Positions 13,088-25,043 of a stretch of DNA of 64,000 nucleotides are shown piece by piece (position 1 is the first letter of the stretch; every line of letters starts with the position of its first letter). This stretch comes from Telopea speciosissima (taxonomy: Eukaryota > Streptophyta > Magnoliopsida > Proteales > Proteaceae): assembly GCF_018873765.1 (NCBI RefSeq), contig NC_057925.1, positions 61,888,970-61,952,969 of the forward strand. The letters run 5' to 3'. The notes below the pieces were generated by a model that did not search any database, was not told the origin of the DNA, and was given only the letters and a program-made list of their open reading frames with translations. Made by a program: the position numbers and the translations under genes.

Positions 13088-14986
13088 TCTCTTGCTCAAT
13101 ACATAAAAATAAAAATAGGGTCATCAATAGTCCTTTTGATGAGCGTATACACATTTATGGTTTTGATTAGGTTGAATTGGTTTGCTCTGTTACTTATGTG
13201 AATCCAAAACCAAATCGTAATGGAAGTTTTTAATTTTGATCGATGAGCTGTCACGATGCACATGCCAATACACATCCTGATACGTATCATGGCAGCCTAA
13301 CCGTTGAATGTGCGGTGGTGCCTCTCCCGCGTAGGAGAGGATCTGAATCTTCAATTATGAGATTACATGTATACATAAGCACATTAATAAGAAAATCCTT
13401 TCTTATTAGGATACTATCAAATTGGTCTGAGTTTTCTTTTTTATCCAATTTGGTCAAGTTTCATGAAAATCTCAAACTAAAACAAAACGATAAAAGTTCA
13501 AATTTGATTCAACGACGACTTGACTTGGACAATTCTATAAAATCTCTAACCAAAATTCTCTAATTCAATTGGATATGAATTAGACAATTTTGGCCATGGA
13601 TATGAAGTGTCAACGACGGCATCCATCAAAAGAAAAGTAAGAAGAAATTTGAACCATCATCAACCAGAGGAGGAGCCACCTTCATACTCCCTTCCTTCCT
13701 TCCTTCCATCATGGTGATGATTACAATGATGTTTATTTATAAATGGTGGGGTTAATGGCATGTATTCTCCTTGTCCTAGTCTCCTTTGATACCAATTTTT
13801 CTTGTGTGTTTTTACTAAAATACCTACCTTAGACTAAGGGTGTCAAGGTATGGACCACATCCATATAAAACCGAAATCAGCGTGACTGAGTGGCACCGAT
13901 AATCGGCTGTTAATAGTCCGATTAGTTAGTTCATTTCTAGCATGATTAACATGAGTTTGATTATGGAGTAGTAACTGATTGATCGAATATAAATAAATAG
14001 GTCCATGCTTGACCTATGAGACCCTATCAACTAAATGGAGCGATTGGGGGTATTTATGTAAATACATTATACTAAAAAAAGAATTATTTATTTATTTCTA
14101 TGATTGTGTTATTAACTTTTTATGGAATATATGGTGATTAAACTTTCCAAATAGTTTTCTTGGTCATATAATATTTTCCTATACGAAATTGAATACCATG
14201 GTTTGAAAATGAAGTAAAATTTAACTATTAGACTTGAATTAAGTTTTATGAAGTTTTATGAGTTAGCCGTACAAATATTCTTAGTATTTAGTAAATATTA
14301 TTAAAATTTAAATTTTTTTAAAGGCAAAAATTTATCTCCACAATCACGTCTTGAAAAAAATAGGTGAACGCATCAACGCACACCAAATTGTTCTATGTTG
14401 AAACCATTGGATATGTAATGAATGGTTTGGATTGATCATATGGAAGATTTCAACTTCAAATTCAAACATTTACATATTTTCTAGATGAGTCAAATTAGGG
14501 AAAATCATATCCTTTTTATTTTAATTAAAGGAGAGGAATCGTTGCAACGCCAGAGTGTAGTTTTCCACAAAGAATGGGGGGGGGGGTAGGAAATTGAATA
14601 GTCCAATATAGAGAGTTTTAATGATGAGAGAGAATATAAAATTCACAAGTATGATGTGAGAAGGTGTGCATAAGAATCTACATACTTTTTGACAATTCGT
14701 TTTCCCTTTTAATTTATATCTCTTTCTTTCAATTTCCCAACTAGATGGATGGATAGACATAGAGGGATAAAATAGGGTTTTTGAATTCCTAGTTGAAGAG
14801 ATAGAAATGATAGCCACATGTAATTGAAAGGCCGAGGAACGAGTCCAAAGCTCAAATGATTTTGACAAATCATTGATGGTGATAATAATTAATAAGCAGG
14901 GCTAGAAAAAGTCCATATTGGCGTTCTTAACTCTTAACTTTTGCTTCAATTAAAGGTGTGGTGGTATTCAAGCATCAACACTCAAC
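13088..14986. other. Intergenic, no gene seen
   Basis: AT-rich spacer. A TAAGGGTGTCAAGG stretch at 13826 resembles one end of a hAT MITE, but no matching second end was found. A G run lies near 14578-14587. Nothing else is supported. Confidence 0.45.
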
Positions 14987-15003
14987 CGCGCGCGCGCGCG
15001 CGC
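14987..15003. repeat. (CG)n microsatellite
   Basis: Eight uninterrupted CG steps in otherwise AT-rich DNA. This is unusual in a plant nuclear genome, where methylated CG tends to decay to TG/CA, and it is capable of Z-DNA. Confidence 0.85.
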
Positions 15004-15418
15004 TGGTCAATTCTACACTCAACGGCTAGTCAATTCTATAACTCAAATGAGAAAAAGAACTCTCCGTCCAAGAGTGTGGGCATTGCACCCAGATCACATG
15101 AGGCGAATGACTGCCACGACCCTTATGAAATGTGTAAATGACATTTCACTTGATGCCCCTATGCAGTTTTCCATTGGCTCCCACACTTACGGAGTCATGC
15201 TCCTAGACTGACAACATTTCTCCAACTCAAATATAGAAAATGTAAGATTTACTATTAATAAGTCATTTGATTGGCTCACCCAGGGCTCCCATAGTTTCAA
15301 ATTGAAAGAAACACATACACACAAAATAAAAGGGTATTTTGGTAAATGTGCAAGCATTTTTTTTTTTTTTTTTGAGTTGTGATATACTAGGAAAATGCAG
15401 TTAGTTATTGCCCTATAT

Positions 15419-15607
15419 GGGAAAAAGAACGCTGCTTGGTCGTTGGTCACATGGCTCATGTGCCTAGACACAAGAGCGCTCAAAATTACCACTCAATCCC
15501 TTCTGAAATAAAAAATCTCATCCGTGTTGATGCCCATGTGTGCGTTCTCATTGGCCTGTGTTGTTGCAGCCTGCAGGGCTACACGACCAAGCAACGATCT
15601 TTTGCCC
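15419..15607. mobile_element. MITE with 25 bp inverted ends (CTTGGTCGT family)
   Basis: The left end (15419-15443) and the inverse of the right end (15583-15607) share GGG.AAAAGA.CG.TGCTTGGTCGT. Interior words such as AAAAAATCTCATCC recur in the elements at 44048-44216 and 49971-50133, so this is one family. It has no coding capacity. Confidence 0.65.
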
Positions 15608-16084
15608 TTATTATATGGGCCGGCATTCTTTATGAGGAAACATGGCCCTTTCGTGCACGGGGGCCAGTAAGAGCATGTGCATTGGCATATGGGGGTGGGA
15701 TTTCTATCTTCATGAGGCGAGGAGGTCATTTTGCCTCCTCTGTGTCTAGGCATGGGCGATACACTCCCCCCATAGAGATGGAGAACTTTTCTCTTTGTTA
15801 AATTTATGAAGCATTGAATATGGACTTAGGGTATCAAATGGCCCACCTAGTCACCTAAGCCCTTATCAGCCATAAGTCTTGGAACGGTTTTCTCTGTATT
15901 AGTCTAACCAAATTCATCTAAAATCTTCCACGCTCTCTTCCATGAAAACTTTCTTCATGGTCCCTAGTGTGTGCTTGAGTTCAGAGTTTGGACTGGAGGA
16001 GACGTTTCAATTTGAGTCTCATCCTCTCATACACATCCATGGTTTTTAATATTAGTATCCGTATCGGTCTCAGCTGATATCGCT
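15608..16084. other. Intergenic, no gene seen
   Basis: No coding segment, RNA gene or bounded repeat recognised. Confidence 0.4.
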
Positions 16085-16446
16085 ACCAATACTGAATTAT
16101 TGGTATGTATCGGTTGTATTGCGCTATATCAGACGGTTTTATTCTTAATTTTAATTAAAATTTTATTTTTTAGATAAATTTACCTTTAATAAGAACCATT
16201 CTACCAATACAAGATCGTTCACATATCGGTATCCGCCAATCCCAATACGGATATCAATACTTGAAACCAATACTGAATTACTGGTATGTATCAGCTCCTA
16301 TATTGGTGGCTAAATCGGGTGATTTTATTCTTAATTTTAACTAATTTTTTTGGATAAATTTACTTTTAATAAGAACCCTTATATCAATACAAGATCGATC
16401 ATGTATCGGTATCGGCCAATAGTGATACGGATTGGTTGGTACCGAT
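16085..16446. repeat. Two tandem copies of a 181 bp repeat
   Basis: Unit 1 (16085-16265) and unit 2 (16266-16446) both start ACCAATACTGAATTA and contain GATAAATTTAC, TTTAATAAGAACC, CAATACAAGATCG and TATCGGTATC in the same order. The words TATCGGTATC and AATAAGGGTAAATTTATC also appear, inverted, near 59030-59150, so this is a dispersed repeat that was tandemly doubled here. Confidence 0.7.
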
Positions 16447-16654
16447 ATCAATATTAAAATGGTTTTTCAATTCGGATTCCAATTTAACACCCCTATGTGA
16501 GGGCTGAGAAATACTTTAAATATTCATGAAACCTGCCCATCAAAATTTCAAAATATCGAGTTTTGGCGGATCAGATTGGTGAGACATTAAAACGTTCACC
16601 ATATGTCCGGTATCATAGTAATGAAGGGCGTGTGGAAAATATATAAATTAAGAA

Positions 16655-16794
16655 GACACTGTTGGTAATGTGCATAACAGTCTGGTCAAATTACAATCCA
16701 TGGATTTAGAAGTTATGTTCAACTTCATCCATGTGTAATTCATGTTGATCTTAATAAAGTTTCTCATTATGTGTAACAAATTTTTTAAAAAAAA
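16655..16794 (+). mobile_element. LINE 3' tail flanked by 43 bp direct repeats
   Basis: A 140 bp tail related to 33890-34031 (shared AACAGTCTGG, AGTTATGTTCAACTTCAT, CATGTGTAATTCA), ending in poly-A. Direct repeats of 43 bases flank it at 16612-16654 and 16795-16837 with two mismatches. This looks like a severely 5'-truncated LINE copy with an unusually long target duplication. Confidence 0.6.
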
Positions 16795-16837
16795 ATCATA
16801 GTAATGAAGGGTGTGGGGAAAATATATAAATTAAGAA

Positions 16838-17282
16838 ACATTAAACTAAAGTATTTTTTTAGGGGGGGGGGGGGGTTGGGTTGGGGGTGCAGGGGAGGTT
16901 AAAAAAATAGAACTTTCATTAAACTAAAAATTGATGGTGTTGGAAGTGACACTTGGGTGTATCTTATTCATGAAAAGTTGTAATCTTCTTTTATTTGTCA
17001 ATCATCTTATTTTATAAAACTTCTGGATCAATAAAAATGATATTCAAAATGGTTTGAAAGTGAATTCTCTATAATTGTCATTGTCTTGCATGTTTTTCAA
17101 GTAATTTTGTGAAATGACATGATTTTTAATTACTCTTGTTCAAAGAGGAAGTGTGTTATATTAAAATAAAAAAAAGAAAAAAAAAAAAGAAAAAAGATTA
17201 CAACTTATTTTTCATCAATTTTGGTTACAACAAGATTTTCCATTGAAACTTCCCTTTCTTAACTTGCATTCCCTAAAAAATT
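16838..17282. other. Intergenic, no gene seen
   Basis: AT-rich, with a G homopolymer near 16863-16876 and an A-rich stretch near 17166-17195. Confidence 0.4.
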
Positions 17283-17520
17283 GCAAGTCTTGGTTAGTAT
17301 GTAGTTATTAGGGTTAATTAGTTGAAGGATGTTCACCTATACCTACAACAAGACAGTACTATACTTTGGAAGTACAATAATAATAATAAAGTCTTATTAA
17401 AGTACAATAATAATAATAAAGCCTTATTAAATACCAATTTTTTTTTGGTAAACTTTTATTAGGTACCAATTATGATTATGAAATGCGAACAACCCACCTG
17501 ATCAAGTAGATAATAACCGT
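17283..17520. repeat. Copy of a dispersed segment also at 26737-26890
   Basis: Shares, in order, GCAAGTCTTGGTT, AAGGATGT, ACACCTACAACA-like and ATGAAATGCGAACAAC followed by TGATCAAGT with 26737-26890. It contains an internal local duplication (AAGTACAATAATAATAATAAAG occurs twice near 17370 and 17400). Confidence 0.55.
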
Positions 17521-19613
17521 CGTCAATAAGGGAGGCTTGGACAACAGATCAGGGATTAGAAGAATATTACTGTGCTGCAAATGGGAGTGAGGTGGTCATC
17601 ATCAAGTAGATGGAATGGATAACGATAACATTTTTATGGCCTTAACGCCATTTGAATGTGCAAACTTATCTATACATACACTATCCAATTATATTTGTAT
17701 CTTACATGACAAGTCAATAGTAGAAAGTGAAATGATATCTTTGATGAGGAGAGAGAAAGGGGGCCAACATAGACATTAGGGGAGAAAGAAAAGTAGGTTT
17801 CCTTTTCTCATTATTTTATAAAGTTTAAATACTATTTGGGACTTCTCCTCTAAATGTTGAAATTAGACATTCAAAAGAGCCAAGAAAGGAAGAAGGTTGA
17901 GATCAATTTTCAACTTTCAATTTCACCCAAATTTTTTTTTCAACTTTCAAGTCATTTTAAGAAATTAAGACCTTCCAAGATTTAACTAGAGCTTGATAAG
18001 TTTCTCTTTCTAATAGTTTTTTAGACATCAAGCCTTTCACTTATTCCATGAGTTTTTCTTGTCCAGAATTCAGGAGGTATCAAATTAATTCTCACCCTCC
18101 CCTATTCTATTTTACCCTCCAGTTAAATGCACAATATATTGCTTAATTATTAAGAGGGTGTAACATTGTAATTAATTCCCAAAAAAAAATCAAATAATTA
18201 ACTAATTCCATTGCATGCATGACTTTTTTAATTTATTTTTTGGGTGAATTGCATGGCTTCTTTTAATTCCTCGATGCTACGTATCTAGTTTCTCTGGAAC
18301 TCCTCATCTCAAAATTTCCCCCTTCTCCCAAGTGGGGTTTTGGGGGGGGGGGGGGGGTGGCTTTTCACAAAAAAAAAAAAAACCTTCATCTCAACAACCC
18401 TTCTCTCCCCTCAATCTTATTTCACGATTGATAGTAGCAATGAGGGTCCACATGGGCGCTAGATTGGACCAACCTAGTATGTGATGTGTTAAAGGGCAAG
18501 AATACTCAAATTATCTATCGGATCTTTGCTACTAGCGAAAGATCTAAACTCACTCATATGATCTTATCATAGTTTGTGATAGCCACCATCCACTTCATTC
18601 ATATGAGTTCTTTATACGTATATCACTTTATTAAACATAGGACAAGTTGGGGGGGGGGGGTGCGAAGGGGTTGAAGATGAGTCCGATCATCTCCAAAGGG
18701 AGGATCCTTTGCATGTACATTCACTTGAACATACATCTCAGGAGCCAAAACTTGTCACTTTAGCTTCCATATATAGAGTTCAGTTCCTCCACACGTATGT
18801 GCACCAGTACATGTTAACTTAATTGGCTTTAAATGCGTCTACCATTTTTTTACTTAAAAAACATTGGCTTTGTAATAATTTTTAACTTAATTAATGAAAT
18901 CTGATTTGATTGTCACCACCAATAGATTCGGCGTGAATGACACCAAAAAACCAGAAAGCGTTGAAGTTACTTTGCATTGAGACATGGAATCTATTTTATA
19001 GCCATACGACTTTTATTCAAGTCTACCCACTGTCGATGTGGGACTACAAATGCTCTCTTGAGAGCACTAACCGCCTTGATGCAAATTTCCAATGGTTGTT
19101 ATACCCACTGCTATACATGTGATACTTGACTTAAAGAGATTAATAGGCCTTAATATAATATATAAGCATAAAAAGTTTTTAAATAATTGAATGTTATGTT
19201 TGTTTAGAACTTTGAATTTAGGCATTAATTAAGTAATAAAATTTTAATTTATATGTATATATTACCCTTTTTTGATCCCGTACTAAAAAATCTAAACATT
19301 TAAAATGCGTATTCTCAGTTTATATTTTTTTGCCATTCTTGACGTATTTGATCATTTTTGACCATCTCCGTTCAAGTTTTGATCCATTTAAAACACGTCC
19401 GAACCGAACACCATTTTTTAGCGTTCCAGTTTTAATTAACAGAGTAAAACTTGATTCTACGTTCATGTGATCGTAAGTGTAGACGATTCCATCTCTCATT
19501 TCCTCGGGCATGCGTATGAGGATTATATATTTTTTAAGTACACATTTAACAAAGACTTCTCTTTCTCTCTTAAAACATTAATTGACCGGCCATCATGATG
19601 GTTGGAATAAGTA
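17521..19613. other. Intergenic, no gene seen
   Basis: AT-rich spacer with G homopolymers near 18341-18357 and 18650-18660. No coding or RNA gene is supported. Confidence 0.45.
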
Positions 19614-19621
19614 GTTGAAAC

Positions 19622-19891
19622 TAGGGGTGTAAATGAATAGCCGAAATCCGTTTCTGTATCCGTGTCCGTATCTGTTTAGCACTATCCGAATCCGTCCGAA
19701 AACTAAACGGATGCGGATACGGATAGACTATAGTTATTTGAAAAGCTATATTTACATGTAAACGGATAAAATATTCGAATCGTACCCGTGTCTGTATCCG
19801 TTTAACACTATCCGAATCCGCCCGATAGCTAATCGGATGCAAATGAGGATATAGCACTATCCGAACCGAATCCGATCCGTTTACAGCCCTA
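19622..19891. mobile_element. hAT-type MITE with exact 8 bp target duplication
   Basis: Terminal inverted repeats TAGGGGTGTAAA and TTTACAGCCCTA bound a 270 bp element. The 8 bp duplication GTTGAAAC lies at 19614-19621 and 19892-19899. The length of the duplication and the GGGGTGTAAA-type end fit the hAT superfamily. The interior is made of degenerate CGGATACGGAT and ATCCGAATCCG words. It is non-coding. Confidence 0.8.
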
Positions 19892-19899
19892 GTTGAAAC

Positions 19900-20396
19900 C
19901 TAATCTTCCGCATTGATGAGAGAGTAGTGAGAGACCCAATTTACCCAACACCCATCACCCATCACCCTTTTTTTTTGTTTTTGTTTTGGGTAAAGAAACC
20001 TGCGTTTTGTTTGTTTATTTTTTATTTTTTATTTTTTATCCTTTAAAAAATGAATAGCTAGGGTTGTAGGCCAACCACCTTGACACCAGATGTGAATTTA
20101 AATGCATAGAGGACTCATTCTCTCATTTCCTCGTGTATGAACATGGGAATAAATATTTTTTTTAGGGTTTAGGGTTTTAATTAAGCACAAAGTTGCTTAA
20201 AGTAATACACCCTACATATAAAGTTTGGAATAATATATGTTGCTGCCTCCAACTAGCATTGGAAAGATTATGATTTTTTGGTTAGATGGGTTCTATCCAG
20301 TGAGACCCACCGCACCCTGATTCCTTATTCAAATAGACTTATATTAGAACATATATTAGGGTTATAGATATACCCAACAATTTTTACGTGCACAAT
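19900..20396. other. Spacer upstream of the broken reductase, with a locally repeated stretch
   Basis: GCATTGATGAGAG followed by GAGACCCAA at 19907-19945 recurs as ACATTGATGAGAGACCCAA near 20558. This suggests a duplicated stretch of reductase 5' flank. No gene seen. Confidence 0.4.
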
Positions 20397-20508
20397 TGAC
20401 ATATACTGTCCTTGGGACCTGATCCGAGTTCATTTGGAATCTTAAACCGATATGTGGGGCCAATGATTCCAAATGAACTCGATCAGATCCCGAGGACGGT
20501 ACATGTCA
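20397..20508. repeat. Fold-back element with 44-45 base arms
   Basis: Arm 20397-20441 and arm 20465-20508 are inverse copies with few mismatches (core GAGTTCATTTGGAAT versus ATTCCAAATGAACTC), with a loop of about 23 bases. It could be a tiny MITE or a hairpin-RNA source. Confidence 0.7.
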
Positions 20509-21770
20509 TTGGATCTGTTCCAAACTTGATTAGGACAAGTAGCTGAATCCTGTTTTCCACATTGATGAGAGACCCAACTTACCCCACTCCCATGTTCTCC
20601 TCCTTCCATAAAATCTCAATTCCCCCCCTTCCCAAACTTTGTCAACTTCCAATTCCATGCCTGAATGCTAACTCAACCCATATCTTTGTTTTTTTCAACC
20701 CCCCTAGAGAAAGTGATTAGCTAGGGTTTTAGTCCGACCATCATTCCCTGCTACACATTGGTTTTCTTTCCTTAGTTAAATCTTTTTAATTTCTTCCACT
20801 TCTGCTAGCAATAATGGGAGTACTTGTGTTTCTATACCAAATCTCGACTGTTGTGGATGAGTTTGGAAGGTCGACGACAGATAGGAATAGTTGGAGTTGC
20901 AATAAGAACAGTGTATGTTGTTGTTGCCAAAGCCAATAGACATGTGAAAACTTAAACTTCTGGTGGATTGTCAACAAAGAGATTGATGATGAAGCTGATG
21001 ATGACACCAACGACGTTCACAGGGAAGATCCATCGTGGAAGTAATTGTCTGGTCATGAATGCTGCATCAGCTGGAAGCATGGAGGACTTGTCATCAAATG
21101 ATAATCCGAAGTCGACTAAAGATGGTATTGGGATTGTCACGTTTCTTAGAGGAAAGCGGCTTTTTATTACCGGTGCCATTGGCTTTTTAGCAAAAGATAT
21201 TGTATACTTCTACTCTCCTTTTAGAAAAACATAAACTTATAACGATGCTAAAAAGAATAAAAATCACAAACAACAATCACATAGTCGCACACAAAGATTT
21301 ATAGCAAAGAATTTTATTAAAATATTCATATAACCCTATAACCTCTTAATGGATCTTCAGAATCAACATACTTATACAAGACATCAAACCCCAACAACCC
21401 CACCTCTTTTTTATTTTTTATAATAATAAAAATAAAAATTCAAATTGATGATTAATCTGGTTTTCTAGTATTGGATTTTACTTTTCATTTTGACTTTAAA
21501 TTTTCAGTTCTCCTAGAGAGGATTTTAAGGACAATGCCTGATGTGGATAAGATCTTTGTCTTGATTAAGGCACGAAACAAGGAGGACGCAATGAACAGAT
21601 TGAACAATGAAGTATGTTTCTTCTTGAAGACATTGATATATATAATTCTCTTTCTGATCAATTTTATGTTTTTTCCTCTTTAATTTAATGTAATATATTT
21701 TTTGGTAATTATTTTTGGGTTTCGATCATTCGCTTTGTGTAATTAATCATGGGTTTATGACTGGCTTTTT

Positions 21771-24700
21771 AGATGCTGAGGAGTGTTTTTGGCTGCTGAA
21801 ATCTAGACAGAATTATATTGTGTCTGGGAACAGAAATACAAGATTTTTTCATGCAATGGCTAAGCAAAACATTCGGCGTCGTAAAATGGATTCCCTTTAT
21901 TTGGAGAATGGGGATAAAATGACCAATATCAATGATATTGCCTTGCCCTTTGCTGACCATTTTAGTCTGGTCTTTACTACTTCTAATCTTCTGGATGCTA
22001 GCTTTGTTGAATGTCTTTTTTCCCCCTACGTTTCTGTTTCTGTTGCTAATTCCCTGTGTTCTCCCCCTTCTATTGATGAAATTAAGCTTATTGTGTTTTC
22101 ACTTGGGCCTCTCAAAACTCCTGGAATAGATGGATTCCAAGCATGTTTTTTCCAGAAGTTTTGGGAGGAAATCAAGGAACCCCTTTTTAGTTTTATTTGC
22201 AACTGCTTTTCCTCCCTCTCAATCCCTGTTGAAATTAACCATACCCTTCTCTGTCTTATCCCTAAATCCGATTCTGCTTGTACTGTTAGTGACTTCAGGC
22301 TTATCAGTCTCTGCACGGTTATTTACAAAATAATTGCTAAAATTGTTGCCAATAGGCTGAATACCCTCCTCCCCTCCTTAACTCACCTTTTCAAGGTGCT
22401 TTTGTCAAGGGCCAACAAATATCGGACAATATCATCATTTCCCATGAAATTTTTCATTACCTCAATCATAAGAAAGGTAAGGTGAGGTGGGTAGCTATTA
22501 AAATTGATATGTCCAAGGTCTATGACCGAATGGAATGGTCTTTTATCACTGCCATCTTTAAATTCCTTGGTTTTGAGCAGCAGTGGTGTGATTTTCTTTT
22601 GCAACTCCTTTCCTCTACAACCTTTTTCGTAAAGATTGATGGTACCCCTTTTGGACTCTTCAAGGGATCAAGAGGTATCAGGCAAGGATGCCCTTTGAGT
22701 CCTTACTTGTTTATTACTGGGATGGAGGTTCTTTCTCGACTGATCGCTGCATATAGGGATCTCAATCTCTTTAGGGGTATTCAAGTGGCTAGAGGTGCTC
22801 CTGAGATTACCCATCTTCTATTTGCTGACCATATTTTTATATTTTGCAGAGCCATTTCTGAGGATTTGCTTACTATTAAAGCTATTTTGGATCTTTTTCT
22901 GACCTATCGGTCCAGAAAATTAATTTGACTAAGACTGGTATGCATTTTAGCAGCAATGTCTCTAAGGCTGAAAAAGTTCGATTGTGTAAGATTTTGGGTA
23001 TCCTTGAGATGAAGCATGAATCCACTTACTTAGGGACCAAACTTTTTACTCAGAGATCTAAGGTCAAACAATTGACCCCTTTGGTGCACAAAATCAACTC
23101 CAGGCTTTCTTCCTGGAAATCTAACCATCTTTCTTTTGCAGGACGTAGTGTACTCAGAAAGTCAGTATTAAGCTCTCTACCTGCTTATCTTATGAGTTGC
23201 TTCTATTTTCCTAAAATTATCTGTAAGCAAATTGATTCTGTTAGTTATAAATTTTGGTGTGGTGGGAATGATATGAATAGGAAAAATTCACCTGTGTCTT
23301 GGAAAGTTATGAACACCCCCATTCACTTGGGGGGTCTGGGCTTTCGTCCTGCCAGAACCCAAAACCAAGCCCTCCTCCTTAAGCTAGGATGGAGATTGTT
23401 ATCTGAGAATAATTCGGTTTGGACTAAAATTTTGAAAGCTAAGTACTTCCCGCAGACCTCTCTTTTTTACCCTTCTACCAGATTGAAAAAAGGGTCTTGG
23501 TGTTGGAACAGTATCTCTAAGATCTTCAGCCCCCTTCAGTCCTTCTGCTTTAGAAGGATTGGTAATGGCATGGATACTTACTTTTGGACTGATCCTTGGG
23601 TTCCCTCTATTTCGACCTTTACCATTAACCCGAAACTTCTCAAAGGGTTTACCTTGAGAAGGTTAACTTGTTCCTCTCAAATTTTATATGGAAGGAGGAT
23701 CTTGTTAGGGATACAATCCCATCCCTGCTACCCAACATTCTCAACAGTCCCTGCTCTGATTCTCCTGACTCTTGGTGGTGCACTCTAGCTAAGGACGGCT
23801 GCTTTAAAATAAAATTAGCAACATCATTTCTTTTAAGCAATTCTTTAACTGATTTCTCTACTATCGCATGGTGGAAATATTTTTGGAAACTAAAACTTCA
23901 TCCTAAGCTTAAAATTTTCTTCTGGGGTGTATTAAATGTAGGGATTCCAGTTAAGGATTCTATTTTGAAATGGACTCAGATTGACCCCACTTGTGCTCTC
24001 TGTGGCACTTGTAATGAGACGCTCTGGCATATCTTCCTCTCTTGTGACTGGGTTAAGCACATTTGGGTAGCTGGTCTTTTGGGTTTGAAGACTGAATTCA
24101 TATCATGCCCATCTATCAGACATTTCTGCATCTCTGCCTTGCTAGGCCTACAGCTTGACAAGCCCTCTCTCATTTGGTTTTTTTTTCTGTTTTTATTATT
24201 ACTTGCTATTTTATTTGGCAGGTTAGAAACAATTGTGTGTTTAACTCTGTGAAACCTAACCTGGTAAGGTTCTGCGAAGAATAAACCAGTGGTTGTTGGA
24301 CATGAATATTACCCCCCTCCTTTATAAAATGGATGTTTTATCATCTCCTCATTCGGCTAATATTAACCTTGTTCCCATTCCTAGGTTTGATTTACCTATA
24401 TTAGATTTTCTTGTTTTGTTATATGCAGGGTTTGATTCCAGAGACATAGGTAAACCTGGATGGGCCTTTGGTTTTTTGATAGATGGGAAGCTTCTTTTCT
24501 TGACAGCCAGGCGAAGTAAAAACAATCTTATTTTGGAACCAGAGTTGACTGGAATCCTGAACGGGATAGATTTTGCAGCCTTGAGAGGTTTGAAGCTGAA
24601 AGAAGTTTGGTGATCTAATGAGGTGCTACCTGGACTTCTTCCAACTCCATCCCTTTCTCCATGGCCTTTCGAAGTCCTAACTTATTTTTTGAAGATTCAG

Positions 24701-25043
24701 GATCAAACTACTAATGTCTCTTTTAAACAGCTTGCTAATCCTTCCCTTCTTAACTGGTTTAAATGTTTTGTTGCAACTGCCCCCCATACCCCTTATTGTC
24801 TGGACTACTGTACAAATGTTTTCTTCTGATTAGTTTATAAATATTTTTAGGGAAGCAGTTCTCTGTCCGGGAGTGTGGCCTACGCCAGTACTCCCATGTG
24901 TCTATCTCTTTCCTCCTTAAAACAAGGGGGCAGAGGTCTCTTTTCACATGGGGAGGAGAGAGATAGACTCATGGGAGTGCTGGGGTAGGCCACACTCCCG
25001 GACAGAGAACTTTTTCCCATACTTATATTTCCATAAAAAAAAA
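21771..25043 (+). mobile_element. L1-type LINE, 5'-truncated, in intron 2 of the broken reductase
   Basis: The element runs from just after ACTGGCTTTTTA to a short poly-A (about 25034-25043). It encodes ORF2 without the endonuclease: a linker (FWLLKSRQNY), reverse transcriptase (PGIDGFQACFFQKFW; KIDMSKVYDRMEWSF; RQGCPLSPYLF), zf-RVT (CALCGTCNETLWHIFLSCDW) and a C-terminal RNase H-like part near 24430-24800. The catalytic pair at the usual F/YADD reads FADH. The frame shifts near 22385, 22905, 23670 and 24190, and a stop lies at about 24611, so it is dead. The same family supplied the copy at 36909-37785. A MITE sits in its 3' UTR. Confidence 0.88.
24850..25018. mobile_element. MITE with ~65 bp inverted arms nested in the LINE 3' UTR
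   Basis: The left arm (from GGGAAGCAGTTCTCTGTCC) and the inverse of the right arm (GGGAAAAAGTTCTCTGTCC) stay paired for about 65 bases, through GTGTGGCCTAC and CTCCCATG to TCTATCTCT. The whole unit is close to one hairpin. It is younger than the LINE it interrupts, and related by its ends to 5492-5583. Confidence 0.75.

Noticed and set aside
15436-15801. 121-codon frame
   Set aside because: Lies inside and just after a MITE with matched inverted ends; no family resemblance.
16085-16446. Possible CRISPR-like or satellite array
   Set aside because: Only two diverged 181-base units, no spacer structure, and a plant nuclear setting.
20814-21234. A working start for a third reductase gene
   Set aside because: An in-frame stop early in exon 1, a lost donor site and a missing second half make a product implausible.
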